A stretch of 64,000 nt of DNA from Candidatus Thiodiazotropha sp. LNASS1 (GTDB lineage: Bacteria > Pseudomonadota > Gammaproteobacteria > Chromatiales > Chromatiaceae), in contig NZ_OZ156465.1 in NCBI RefSeq assembly GCF_964212655.1, positions 4,526,001 to 4,590,000 of the forward strand. Direction: 5' to 3'. Position numbers and translations under genes: made by a program. Below, in pieces: positions 47,175-55,729 of the stretch (positions are counted from its first letter, which is position 1; each line of letters starts with the position of its first letter). The notes under the pieces were generated by a model. That model ran no database searches, was not told the origin of the DNA, and was given only the letters and a program-made list of their open reading frames with translations.

Positions 47175-48362
47175 GTGATTGAGCTGCTGCTCTTGTTGCT
47201 GCCTGTAGCCGCTGCCTCCGGTTGGTATACGGCACGGCGCGGCATGCCCAGAAAAAAACAGAAGCAGCAACCGCAGATCGCGCCGGTCTATTTCAAAGGT
47301 CTCAATTATCTGCTGAACGAACAGCCCGATAAGGCAATCGATCTGTTCATCGAATTGCTGGATGTGGACAGCGATACGGTAGAGACCCATCTTGCCTTGG
47401 GTAACCTGTTTCGTCGGCGGGGTGAAGTGGATCGAGCCATCCGTATTCATCAAAACCTGATAGCCAGGCCCAGTTTGAATCGCGAACAGCGAGCACAGGC
47501 CTTGCTTGAATTGGGTCAAGACTATATGCGGGCAGGCCTGTTCGATCGTGCCGAAAACCTGTTCCTCGAATTAACCGAACTCAAAATCTACAACGAGCAG
47601 GCCTATATCTATCTATTGGAGATCTATCAACAGGAGAAAGAGTGGCAACGATGCCTTGATGTTGCTGATAAGATCTCTGTATCCCACTTTCCCTCTCTAC
47701 CGAATGCGGTTGCCCACTTCTATTGTGAATTGGCTGAGCAGATGTTGAGCCAGCAGAATATCTCCGCAGCGGAGGGTTATCTCAAGCGTGCTCAACAGGT
47801 TCAACGAAACAATGTGCGCGCTTTACTTTTACAGGCCGAGATCGATTATACCCGGGGTGATTGTCGATCGGTGGTAAAGTTGCTGCAGCAGGTCGAGGAG
47901 AACGAACCCATCTATCTTTCCGAGGTTCTGCCCAGGCTTGTCGAATGCTATAAGCAACTCGGCAGACAGCATGAATTGTTCGAATACCTGCAACAGTTGT
48001 ATCAACGTCACCACTGCACGGAAGCAATGATGATTCTCTCCGAGATGATTGTCGAAAAAGAGGGTGAGAGTGCGGCTGTGGATGCGATGCTCAGACATCT
48101 GGAAGAGGCACCTGATCTAAAAGGCCTGGAACGTTTAGTGAGACTGAATCTGCAGCGAAGCGAGGAGAGTCCCAAGGAGGCTTTGGAGGTCCTGTTGATA
48201 TCAGTGATGAAACTATTGGAAAAACAACCGGCCTATCAGTGTGATCACTGTGGCTTCACGGCAAAAAAACTGCATTGGCACTGTCCCAGCTGCAAGAGAT
48301 GGGGCGAAATAAAACCCCAGCAGGGGCTGACGCGCAGCTTTAAGGCCAACGCAGTGACATGA
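47175..48362 (+). CDS. lapB: Lipopolysaccharide assembly protein LapB
   Basis: Membrane-anchored TPR protein that brings LpxC to FtsH for degradation and so balances LPS synthesis. The N-terminal anchor is MIELLLLLLPVAAASGWYTARR; about nine TPR-like repeats follow, and the C-terminus is a rubredoxin-like zinc domain (CDHCGFTAKKLHWHCPSCKRWG: CxxC...CxxC). GTG 47175 is chosen because the protein then begins like E. coli LapB and GAGG lies upstream. About 395 residues. Confidence 0.94.
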   Translation: MIELLLLLLPVAAASGWYTARRGMPRKKQKQQPQIAPVYFKGLNYLLNEQPDKAIDLFIELLDVDSDTVETHLALGNLFRRRGEVDRAIRIHQNLIARPSLNREQRAQALLELGQDYMRAGLFDRAENLFLELTELKIYNEQAYIYLLEIYQQEKEWQRCLDVADKISVSHFPSLPNAVAHFYCELAEQMLSQQNISAAEGYLKRAQQVQRNNVRALLLQAEIDYTRGDCRSVVKLLQQVEENEPIYLSEVLPRLVECYKQLGRQHELFEYLQQLYQRHHCTEAMMILSEMIVEKEGESAAVDAMLRHLEEAPDLKGLERLVRLNLQRSEESPKEALEVLLISVMKLLEKQPAYQCDHCGFTAKKLHWHCPSCKRWGEIKPQQGLTRSFKANAVT

Positions 48363-48413
48363 CAATCGATCCGAATCCACGGATCCCGCATAAAGATAGA
48401 AGGTGGAATATAC

Positions 48414-49121
48414 ATGAACAGCAGTGATTCCAGGGTCATTGTGGCACTCGACTATTCGGGGCAGGATAGGGCTCTGGCTCTTGTCGATCGCTTGGATCCC
48501 TCACTCTGCCGACTCAAGGTGGGTAAGGAGATGTTTACACGCATCGGTCCCTCTTTCATCGAGGTGTTGAGGGGGCGTGGTTATGAGGTCTTTCTCGATC
48601 TGAAGTTTCATGATATTCCAAATACTGTGGCGGCAGCCTGTGATGCGGCAGCCGATCTTGGTGTGTGGATGATGAATTTACATGCGTCTGGTGGCCGCAG
48701 AATGATGGAGGCGGCCAGGGAACGTCTGGAGTCCAGAAGTAATCGTCCACTCCTGATTGCGGTTACCATTCTTACCAGTTTGACCGGGGAGGAGATTCAT
48801 GAGGTCGGTTTTTCAGGCGATCCCGCAGATAATGTCTCACGCCTGGCGAAGCTGACACAACAGTCTGGGTTGGATGGTGTTGTCTGTTCTCCCCGGGAAG
48901 CTGGAATGCTGCGTGGGGATCTGGGGCATGATTTTCTCCTCGTCACTCCCGGTGTCCGCCCCAAGCAAGCGACCCAGGACGATCAACGGCGCGTGATGAC
49001 TCCCGCGGACGCGATAAACGCCGGATCGAGTTATCTGGTGGTGGGCAGGCCGATTACCGCCGCTGCCGATCCCATCAAGGCACTGCAATCGATCAATCTG
49101 GAGATTGCAGCCAACCTGTGA
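48414..49121 (+). CDS. pyrF: Orotidine 5'-phosphate decarboxylase
   Basis: Last step of UMP synthesis. Begins [17 protein letters not shown]; catalytic motif [16 protein letters not shown] (Asp-x-Lys-x2-Asp) and the phosphate-binding VTPGVRP and [14 protein letters not shown] segments. 235 residues is normal. It follows lapB by 51 bp, the classical lapA-lapB-pyrF order in gammaproteobacteria. Confidence 0.98.
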   Translation: MNSSDSRVIVALDYSGQDRALALVDRLDPSLCRLKVGKEMFTRIGPSFIEVLRGRGYEVFLDLKFHDIPNTVAAACDAAADLGVWMMNLHASGGRRMMEAARERLESRSNRPLLIAVTILTSLTGEEIHEVGFSGDPADNVSRLAKLTQQSGLDGVVCSPREAGMLRGDLGHDFLLVTPGVRPKQATQDDQRRVMTPADAINAGSSYLVVGRPITAAADPIKALQSINLEIAANL

Positions 49122-49134
49122 ATGTCCGATGACT

Positions 49135-49164
49135 GGGGCCTATTGAATAGTGTTAAGAGACCCT
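49135..49164. repeat. Palindromic intergenic repeat, copy B
   Basis: 30-nt element GGGGCCTATTGAATAGTGTT continuing to GAGACCCT; aligns with copy A with one single-base gap and about six differences. Located between pyrF and galU. Confidence 0.6.
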
Positions 49165-49306
49165 AGGTTGCTCAGTTTCATATTTATATGGAACCCTTTC
49201 AAAGAACCTCTATGTTAGGATGCCTTGTACCATATTGAATATGGTGGTTCATCTGAACGCGGGTAATTGAATGGCACGTTTTATATAAGGACCTATAGGA
49301 GTGGTA

Positions 49307-50188
49307 ATGAAAAAGATACGCAAGGCGGTTTTTCCTGTTGCTGGGATGGGCACCCGTTTTTTACCCGCGACCAAGGCCAACCCCAAAGAGATGCTGCCGA
49401 TAGTCGACAAGCCTCTGATTCAATATGCCGCTGAGGAGGCGGAGGAGGCAGGCGTAACATCTCTGGTATTTGTCACAGGCAGGAACAAGCGCTCCATTCC
49501 CGATCACTTCGACAAGGCGTATGAGTTGGAGAGTGAACTGCAGGAGGCAGGGAAGACCACGCTGTTACAGAAGGTGCAAAATGTCCTGCCAGTGGATGTG
49601 AGCTGCATCTATCTCAGACAGGCGGAGGCCCTTGGGCTTGGGCATGCGGTGTTGTGTGCAGAACCGGTGGTAGCGGATGAGCCATTTGCGGTCATCCTTG
49701 CAGATGACCTGATCCGTGGCGAAGATGGTGTTGGTGCTATCGCACAGATGGCCAAGGTTTATGAACGTTACCAATGTAGTGTGATACTGGTTGAAGAGGT
49801 ACCACAAGAGGAGACTGGCAAATACGGTATCGTGGAAGTGGAGAATGATGATGGTGAGACCGCAATCATGACCTCCATTGTGGAAAAGCCAAAACCGGAG
49901 GATGCGCCATCCAACCTTGCAGTGGTCGGCCGCTATATCCTCACGCCTCGCATCTTCGAGCTGATCAAGGAGACTGGACGGGGCGCCGGAGGCGAAATCC
50001 AGCTGACTGACGCCATTGCCGAGTTGTTGAAATACGAAAAGGTTCGGGTCTATCGGGTGAAAGGCAAGCGCTATGACTGCGGAAGTAAGCTCGGTTATCT
50101 TGAGGCGACTGTCGAATATGGCTTGTCACATCAGGAGCTTGGTGATGATTTTCGTCAATATCTCAATGAGTTATCAAAAGAATTGTAA
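49307..50188 (+). CDS. galU: UTP-glucose-1-phosphate uridylyltransferase
   Basis: Makes UDP-glucose for EPS, LPS and other glucans. N-terminal [26 protein letters not shown] with the pyrophosphorylase motif, [18 protein letters not shown], and the [21 protein letters not shown] (key [11 protein letters not shown]) block. ATG 49307 is preferred because AGGAG is five bases upstream; the GTG at 49301 is inside that ribosome-binding site. 293 residues. Confidence 0.97.
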   Translation: MKKIRKAVFPVAGMGTRFLPATKANPKEMLPIVDKPLIQYAAEEAEEAGVTSLVFVTGRNKRSIPDHFDKAYELESELQEAGKTTLLQKVQNVLPVDVSCIYLRQAEALGLGHAVLCAEPVVADEPFAVILADDLIRGEDGVGAIAQMAKVYERYQCSVILVEEVPQEETGKYGIVEVENDDGETAIMTSIVEKPKPEDAPSNLAVVGRYILTPRIFELIKETGRGAGGEIQLTDAIAELLKYEKVRVYRVKGKRYDCGSKLGYLEATVEYGLSHQELGDDFRQYLNELSKEL

Positions 50189-50190
50189 AA

Positions 50191-50212
50191 AAAAGGCCGC
50201 CTTGCAGCGGCC
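50191..50212. terminator. Bidirectional terminator between galU and tRNA-Glu
   Basis: GGCCGC and GCGGCC form a 6-bp stem around CTTGCA. On the minus strand it is followed by eight T residues and is a strong terminator for the tRNA gene. On the plus strand it is followed by ATTTCTCT and is a weaker terminator for galU. Confidence 0.85.
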
Positions 50213-50223
50213 ATTTCTCTAGC

Positions 50224-50298
50224 TGGTACTCCCTAGGGGATTCGAACCCCTGTTACCGGCGTGAGAGGCCAGCGTCCTAACCACTAGACGAAGGGAGC
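50224..50298 (-). tRNA. tRNA-Glu (anticodon CUC)
   Basis: On the minus strand: acceptor GCTCCCT pairs with AGGGAGT (one G-U pair), D-arm GTCTAGTGGTTAGGAC, anticodon stem around loop CTCTCAC giving anticodon CUC, T-arm AGGGGTTCGAATCCCCT, and an encoded CCA. It is followed by a strong terminator and is divergent from pcnB. Confidence 0.96.
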
Positions 50299-50370
50299 AG
50301 TTTCTCACGAAAGGCGGTATTATACTGACTTGGTTGCCAGGCTCAATCACCTGGTTAAAAAAATAGTTCA

Positions 50371-51771
50371 GTGGTCGTACCCTTGAAACAAGCTGCCAAG
50401 TGGCTGAAATCAAAGTTCTCCGGATTGATCAGCAATTCCACTCTCCCTGCCGGATCGGATAGAAGAGGCTCAGCGATGCCTACCGTCATTGCGCGGGATG
50501 ATCACACTATCTCCCGTGCGAATATCAGCCGAAACGCGATAAGAGTCCTCACGAAGTTAAAAAGTGCCGGTTACGAGGCTTACCTGGTGGGTGGGGGTGT
50601 GCGTGATCTGCTGCTTGGCCGGGAACCCAAGGATTTCGACGTAGCTACCAGCGCCCTGCCGGAGGAGGTCAAGTCGGTTTTTAAAAACTGTCGGTTGATT
50701 GGCAGACGTTTTCGTCTGGCCCACGTCTACTTCGGTCGGGAGATCATCGAAGTGGCAACATTTCGCAGTAACCAGCAGCCTTCTCAGGATGGAGAGCGCC
50801 AGTTAGAGAACGGTATGATATTGCGTGACAATGTCTACGGCACCCTTGATGAGGACGCCCAGCGACGGGATTTCACCATCAATGCACTCTACTATGATGT
50901 GGGTGATTTTACGGTGATAGATTTCGCCGATGGCATGTCGGATCTTCAACATGGAGTGATACGTCTGCTGGGTGATGTGGAGAGTCGTTTCAGGGAAGAT
51001 CCGGTACGTCTGCTGCGAGCTGTGCGATTTGCCGCCAAACTGGGATTTATCGTCGATCCGGCAACTGAATCCCCAATGCAAAGATTGGCACCACTGCTTA
51101 AGGATGTACCCTCAGCCAGGCTCTATGAAGAGGTGTTGAAACTCTTTCTCGGTGGTTCAGCGTTGGAATCCTTTGAGAAGCTACGCCACTACGGACTGTT
51201 TGGGCAACTCTTTCCAGCGACCGAAGAAGCGCTTTCCCACGAAGATCACGATTTTCCCATTACCTTCGTCAATCGGGGGTTGAACAATACCGATACGCGT
51301 TTACAACAGGATAAATCTGTCACCCCGGCCTTCCTTTTTGCGGTGCTGTTATGGGAACCGGTAAGACTTGGCTACGAGGCGCTGCTGGCACAGGATGTTC
51401 AACCTGTGGAGGCACTGCAGACAGTGGCCAACGATGTCTTGAGTGACCAGCTCAAGCATGTATCCATACCCAAGCGATTCAGTTATCCGATGCGCGATAT
51501 CTGGCAATTGCAACCACGCTTTGAGCAACGCCAGGGAAAAAGACCCTATCGTCTTTTAAGCCATCCCAGATTTCGTGCGGCATATGATTTTCTCCTGCTC
51601 CGCGCCGAGGCGGGTGAAGTTGAACTCGAACTCTCCAATTGGTGGACTGAATTCCAACGTGCCAATAGTCAACAAAAGCAAAGTATGACCGAGCAGGGTC
51701 GGCGTGGCAGAAGACGTCACAGGAAAAGGCGATCCAGTAAAAACAAGAGCAACAAACCGGGCGATGAGTAA
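50371..51771 (+). CDS. pcnB: Poly(A) polymerase I
   Basis: Adds poly(A) tails to RNA and so promotes decay. Nucleotidyltransferase core: LVGGGVRDLLLGREPKDFDVATSA, then RRFRLAHVYFG, EDAQRRDFTINALYYD and EDPVRLLRAVRFAAKLG. The C-terminal 25 residues are very basic (RRGRRRHRKRRSSKNKS), as usual for PcnB. The GTG at 50371 gives a 35-residue N-terminal extension; ATG 50476 (MPTVIARDDHTISR) would start at the conserved region, so the start is uncertain. It overlaps folK by eight bases. Confidence 0.95.
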   Translation: MVVPLKQAAKWLKSKFSGLISNSTLPAGSDRRGSAMPTVIARDDHTISRANISRNAIRVLTKLKSAGYEAYLVGGGVRDLLLGREPKDFDVATSALPEEVKSVFKNCRLIGRRFRLAHVYFGREIIEVATFRSNQQPSQDGERQLENGMILRDNVYGTLDEDAQRRDFTINALYYDVGDFTVIDFADGMSDLQHGVIRLLGDVESRFREDPVRLLRAVRFAAKLGFIVDPATESPMQRLAPLLKDVPSARLYEEVLKLFLGGSALESFEKLRHYGLFGQLFPATEEALSHEDHDFPITFVNRGLNNTDTRLQQDKSVTPAFLFAVLLWEPVRLGYEALLAQDVQPVEALQTVANDVLSDQLKHVSIPKRFSYPMRDIWQLQPRFEQRQGKRPYRLLSHPRFRAAYDFLLLRAEAGEVELELSNWWTEFQRANSQQKQSMTEQGRRGRRRHRKRRSSKNKSNKPGDE

Positions 51772-52264
51772 GGGCCAATCAGTAATTGCCTATATAGGTT
51801 TGGGCAGTAATCTGGACAATCCCACGCAACAGGTTGAGATTGCACTGCGGGAACTCACTGCATTAAAGCACTCGACCTTGCTTGCGCAATCATCATTGTA
51901 TAAAACACGACCGATTGGTCCACAGAACCAGCCATACTACATCAATGCAGTCGCTTCGTTGGCAACCACACTGGATGCCGAAGAACTGCTGGATCAACTG
52001 CAGGCGATTGAACAGACCCATCGACGGGTTCGTGGAACTGAGCGCTGGGGACCGCGTACCCTCGACCTCGATTTGTTGATATTCGGCGAGGCGATGATCG
52101 ATACACCTCGCCTGAGGGTCCCCCATCCTGAGATGGCTGACAGGGCCTTTGTCCTGTGGCCGTTAAGTGAGATAGCCCCGATCGGTATGGACATACCTGG
52201 CATGGGTAGGTTGCAGGATATGTTGCGGATACTGTCGGGAGAGGGTATTGAACGATTGGATTGA
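51764..52264 (+). CDS. folK: HPPK, 6-hydroxymethyl-dihydropterin pyrophosphokinase
   Basis: Pyrophosphokinase of folate synthesis. Signature: AYIGLGSNLDNPTQQVE, SLYKTRPIGPQNQPYYINAVA, and the RWGPRTLDLDLLIFG motif; then VPHPEMADRAFVLWPLSEIAP. ATG 51764 (MSKGQSV) is the right start and overlaps the pcnB stop by eight bases; the longer frame upstream lies inside pcnB. 166 residues. Confidence 0.96.
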   Translation: MSKGQSVIAYIGLGSNLDNPTQQVEIALRELTALKHSTLLAQSSLYKTRPIGPQNQPYYINAVASLATTLDAEELLDQLQAIEQTHRRVRGTERWGPRTLDLDLLIFGEAMIDTPRLRVPHPEMADRAFVLWPLSEIAPIGMDIPGMGRLQDMLRILSGEGIERLD

Positions 52265-52907
52265 AAAGCCAAATTTCATTGTTGTTGAAGGGCCGATCGG
52301 AGTTGGAAAGACCAGCCTGGTACATCGGCTGGCAAACCATTTTGGCAGTGACATGTTACTTGAAGGGGCGGAAGAGAATCCTTTTCTGCATCGTTTCTAC
52401 AAAAATCCGCGGGAAGCCGCATTACCGGCGCAACTCTTTTTTCTGTTTCAGCGCAGTCGTCAATGGAATAATTTGTCACAGGGCGATTTGTTCCGGCAAT
52501 ACTTGATCGCAGATTTTATGCTTGAAAAGGATCGCCTTTTCGCACAAATCAATCTTGACCACGATGAGCTGCAACTCTATGAGCAGGTATATGAGCGACT
52601 GACACTGGAGGCGCCGCCACCTGAACTGGTCGTCTATCTTCAGGCGCCTGTTGATGTGCTGATGAAGCGTATCAAACAGCGCGCCAGGCCAGTGGAACAA
52701 AAAATCGAGTCCGGTTATTTACAACAACTGTGTGATGCCTATGCCGATTTCTTCCACTATTACGATCGTTCACCGATACTGATCGTAAATGCTGCCGAGA
52801 TCAATCCACTGCAAAATGAGGAACACTTTCAATTGCTGCTGCAGCATATCTGTGAAAGGGGTGCGGATAGGCGCCGCTATTTGAATCTTACCGGCTTTTC
52901 CCTCTGA
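52248..52907 (+). CDS. Deoxynucleoside kinase (dGK/dAK-type)
   Basis: Phosphorylates deoxynucleosides; family members in this position are usually annotated as deoxyguanosine/deoxyadenosine kinase, and specificity is not clear from sequence. P-loop IVVEGPIGVGKTSL near the N-terminus, then FLFQRSRQW, DFMLEKDRLFA, the LQAPVDVLMKRIKQRARPVEQ LID-like block, and the C-terminal end. Start is TTG 52248, overlapping folK by 17 bp. About 219 residues. It sits between folK and panB in the conserved pcnB-folK-dNK-panBCD neighbourhood. Confidence 0.9.
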   Translation: MNDWIEKPNFIVVEGPIGVGKTSLVHRLANHFGSDMLLEGAEENPFLHRFYKNPREAALPAQLFFLFQRSRQWNNLSQGDLFRQYLIADFMLEKDRLFAQINLDHDELQLYEQVYERLTLEAPPPELVVYLQAPVDVLMKRIKQRARPVEQKIESGYLQQLCDAYADFFHYYDRSPILIVNAAEINPLQNEEHFQLLLQHICERGADRRRYLNLTGFSL

Positions 52908-52910
52908 ACC

Positions 52911-52940
52911 AGGGCTGTTGGATCCCAGTTGACAAGCCCT
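52911..52940. repeat. Palindromic intergenic repeat, copy D
   Basis: AGGGCTGTTGGATCCCAGTT followed by GACAAGCCCT; with flanking bases it makes an 8-bp stem (CCAGGGCT/AGCCCTGG, 52909-52942). It is the most divergent copy but keeps the same ends and the TGTTG...GTTGACA core. It begins four bases after the kinase stop and may serve as its terminator. Confidence 0.5.
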
Positions 52941-53026
52941 GGGGATAGTCCCACTGCAAACACTTCACGAACAGTGCCAACAAACTATATACTGAATTCG
53001 ACTGCCTGGTTATCACAGATCTTAAG

Positions 53027-53043
53027 TGTTGAGACACTCAACA
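53027..53043. other. Short hairpin in the panB upstream region
   Basis: TGTTGAG-ACA-CTCAACA: a 7-bp perfect stem with three-base loop. It lies between repeat copies D and C in the 241-bp gap before panB. Role unknown. Confidence 0.3.
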
Positions 53044-53080
53044 TTATAGTGATTGTTGGTGTTGACGTACCTATAATTCT

Positions 53081-53111
53081 AGGGCCGATTGTATTAGTGT
53101 TTACAGGCCCT
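53081..53111. repeat. Palindromic intergenic repeat, copy C
   Basis: 31-nt element AGGGCCGATTGTATTAG then TGTTTACAGGCCCT; AGGGCC and GGCCCT are perfect inverted ends. It differs from copy A at six positions. A TATAAT (53072-53077) lies just before it and may be the panB -10, in which case the repeat is in the panB leader. Confidence 0.65.
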
Positions 53112-53148
53112 GGTACGAGCCAGTTTTGAGTGAGCTTAGCGAGACAAT

Positions 53149-53949
53149 ATGAGCAAAAAAAATATAACCGTCAGAAGTTTGCTGGAGATGAAATCTGCCG
53201 GTGAGAAGATCTGTGTATTGACCAGCTACGATGCCAGCTTCACCCGTCTTATTGAAGATGCGGGAGTCGAGGTGATTCTCGTCGGTGATTCTCTCGGTAT
53301 GGTGATCCAGGGGCAAGAGAGTACCCTGCCGGTGACCTTGGATGAGATGATCTACCATACACGCAATGCGGCAAGAGCCAGGGAAAACTCCCTGCTGGTG
53401 GCAGATATGCCATTCATGAGTTATCGCTCTCCGAGTTTGGCCATGGAATCCGCGGGCAGGCTGATGAAGGAGGGCGGCGCCCATATGGTCAAACTTGAAG
53501 GTGGTACGCCTCAACTGGAGGCGATTCGCCAGCTTGCATCCCAGGGAATCCCTGTCTGTGGACACCTTGGTCTGTTACCGCAATCCGTACATAAGCTTGG
53601 TGGGTATCGTGTGCAGGGACGGGAACAGCGGGATGCAAGCCTGATCCGTGAAGACGCCAGACTTTTGCAGGATGCGGGTGTCGATATGCTGGTTCTGGAG
53701 TGTGTGCCGGATCAGTTGGCTGCGCAGGTCGCTACCGAGTTGAGCATACCTGTGATCGGTATTGGCGCAGGCCCCGATTGTGATGGGCAGGTATTGGTGC
53801 TGTATGACATGCTGGGTATCAATCCGCATCCACCCCGTTTCGTGAAGAACTTTCTACAATCCGGCAGGACCATCCAAGAGGCACTCAAGGCCTATGTGGA
53901 TGCCGTTAAATCGGGTGATTTCCCAACGGCTGAACACAGTTTTAAGTGA
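53149..53949 (+). CDS. panB: 3-methyl-2-oxobutanoate hydroxymethyltransferase
   Basis: First step of pantothenate synthesis: makes ketopantoate. Key blocks are VLTSYDASFTRLIEDAGVEVILVGDSLGMV (read around TSYD and VGDSLGMV), MPFMSYRSP, KLEGG, PVCGHLGLLPQSVHKLGGYRVQG (key CGHLGLLPQS) and GIGAGPDCDGQVLVLYDMLG. 266 residues. The panC start overlaps or follows directly, giving a panBC unit; panD comes 130 bp later. Confidence 0.98.
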   Translation: MSKKNITVRSLLEMKSAGEKICVLTSYDASFTRLIEDAGVEVILVGDSLGMVIQGQESTLPVTLDEMIYHTRNAARARENSLLVADMPFMSYRSPSLAMESAGRLMKEGGAHMVKLEGGTPQLEAIRQLASQGIPVCGHLGLLPQSVHKLGGYRVQGREQRDASLIREDARLLQDAGVDMLVLECVPDQLAAQVATELSIPVIGIGAGPDCDGQVLVLYDMLGINPHPPRFVKNFLQSGRTIQEALKAYVDAVKSGDFPTAEHSFK

Positions 53950-53957
53950 GGCGCGGG

Positions 53958-54803
53958 ATGGAGACGATTACCGACGTTGAAGCATTGCGCAAACGCATTG
54001 GAAGCTGGCGCAGGGCCAGCAAGAAAATCGGATTTGTGCCAACCATGGGAAATCTGCATGAGGGGCATCTGGCGCTGGTTGAAGTGGCCGGAAACCGCTG
54101 TGATCGAAGTGTGGTGAGCATTTTTGTCAATCCAATGCAGTTTGGTGAGGGCGAAGATTATGAAAGTTACCCTCGCACCATGGAACAGGATCAGGGCAAA
54201 CTTGAAGAGGCCGGTGTGGATCTGCTTTTTGCCCCATCGGCGACAACCATCTATCCCCAGGGGAACCAGGCGCAAACCCGGGTGGAGGTGCCCGAAATCT
54301 CCGATATCCTTTGTGGTGCCAGCCGTCCAGGCCATTTTGTCGGCGTCTCTACAGTCGTTTGCAAACTCTTCAACTACGTACAACCGGATATAGCGGTGTT
54401 TGGGGAGAAGGATTATCAACAATTGATGGTGATCCGGCGTATGGTTGCCGACTTGGCGATACCTGTCGAAATCCTAGGATTGCCGACTGTCAGAGAGGCG
54501 GATGGACTGGCCAAGAGCTCCCGCAACAGCTATCTTTCAGCGGATGAGAGGAAGCAGGCGCCGCAACTCTTCGAAATCCTCAAGAAAACTGCAAAGTTAT
54601 TGAGGGATGGTGAACGAAATTACGGTCTTCTGGAGGAAAATGGTCTCGATCTGCTGCGATCTGCAGGTTTTCGGCCGGATTATTTCACTATTCGCCAGGC
54701 ACAGGATCTGACGATCCCCGCCCGGGATGAGCTGAACTTGGTGATTCTGGCGGCTGCATATATGGGAACTACACGACTGATAGATAATCTAAATGCTGCA
54801 TAG
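53958..54803 (+). CDS. panC: Pantothenate synthetase
   Basis: Condenses pantoate with beta-alanine using ATP. Contains FVPTMGNLHEGHLALV (HIGH-like), SIFVNPMQFGEGEDYESYPRT, FGEKDYQQLMVIRRMV and READGLAKSSRNSYLS (KMSKS-like). ATG 53958 with GAGG upstream is preferred to the GTG at 53946 inside panB. 281 residues. Confidence 0.97.
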   Translation: METITDVEALRKRIGSWRRASKKIGFVPTMGNLHEGHLALVEVAGNRCDRSVVSIFVNPMQFGEGEDYESYPRTMEQDQGKLEEAGVDLLFAPSATTIYPQGNQAQTRVEVPEISDILCGASRPGHFVGVSTVVCKLFNYVQPDIAVFGEKDYQQLMVIRRMVADLAIPVEILGLPTVREADGLAKSSRNSYLSADERKQAPQLFEILKKTAKLLRDGERNYGLLEENGLDLLRSAGFRPDYFTIRQAQDLTIPARDELNLVILAAAYMGTTRLIDNLNAA

Positions 54804-54935
54804 CAACATATTTTTATTGATAGGTGGGGCAAGATTGCGGATAATTGGCCGTTCCCTTGTTCGGGTAGCCTCGGGTCGATCTGAATCGGGACAATGGTTA
54901 ACATAGACATTCATCCAAAATAGGGCACGAAATCC

Positions 54936-55316
54936 ATGCAGCTGACAGTACTTAAGTGCAAGCTACATCGAGCATGTGTGACTCACTCCGAGCTTGATTA
55001 TGAAGGCTCGTGTGCCATTGATGCCGATTTGATGAAGATGGCGGGTATCCATGAGTACGAACAGATCCAGATCTATAACGTGACCAATGGCGAACGTTTT
55101 ACAACTTACGCCATACTTGCGGAGGCGGGATCGCGCGTGATTTCCGTCAATGGTGCGGCGGCACACAAGGCCGAACCGGGAGATCGAGTCATTATCTGCG
55201 CCTATGCCGGCCTGGATAGCGATGAGATGTCCACATTTAAACCCACCCTGGTCTATCTCGATGAAGAGAACAGGGTAACCGGTACTGGCGACGCTATACC
55301 TATTCAGGCTGCTTAG
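54936..55316 (+). CDS. panD: Aspartate 1-decarboxylase proenzyme
   Basis: Makes beta-alanine from aspartate. Self-cleaves at Gly24-Ser25 in [14 protein letters not shown] to give the pyruvoyl cofactor. Other family blocks: [58 protein letters not shown]. 126 residues is standard. Completes the panB-panC-panD set. Confidence 0.98.
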   Translation: MQLTVLKCKLHRACVTHSELDYEGSCAIDADLMKMAGIHEYEQIQIYNVTNGERFTTYAILAEAGSRVISVNGAAAHKAEPGDRVIICAYAGLDSDEMSTFKPTLVYLDEENRVTGTGDAIPIQAA

Positions 55317-55729
55317 GGCCTTATTACACAAACCACCACCGATTGCTCTCCGAATCATCTGGCGCGCTGAGTGGCTGCGTAGTATAGCGCCATCAAAACA
55401 GACTCAGCTGTATATCGCCGGAAAGCCTGGTTTTCCCAATCGGCACTACCAACAATTACATCGCACCCCAAAAAGCGGTTCGAATATCGCTGCAGTGATG
55501 GTTGAATCATACACTTATCGATAATCGTCGGACTTTTTTACAATTGTTTGCATTTCATATATGGCGGTTGGATGCCCTTTCTAACAACGCATTGATAATC
55601 CTGACATAAAAACCAAATGGCATAGTAATTGCAAAATTTAGATGCAGTAGGCAATAGACCTGCATGCATGCACGCATAAATAGTGAGTTTTGAATTCGTC
55701 TTAAAAAAGGTTCTTAGGAGGATCTTTAA
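55317..55729. other. Intergenic region upstream of the PIG-L-type deacetylase
   Basis: 413 bp without a supported gene. Its right half contains a near-perfect sigma-54 promoter, listed separately, about 95 bp before the deacetylase start, and a strong AGGAGG at 55715-55721. I see nothing specific in 55317-55560. Confidence 0.65.
55618..55633 (+). promoter_or_regulatory. Sigma-54-type promoter for the PIG-L-type deacetylase gene
   Basis: TGGCATAGTAATTGCA fits TGGCACG-N4-TTGCA with exact spacing and two mismatches. It is 97 bp before the ATG. Genes of PEP-CTERM/exosortase systems are often controlled by sigma-54 with PrsK/PrsR regulators (family knowledge), so this gene may belong to the same regulon as the EPS locus. 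Confidence 0.65.
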
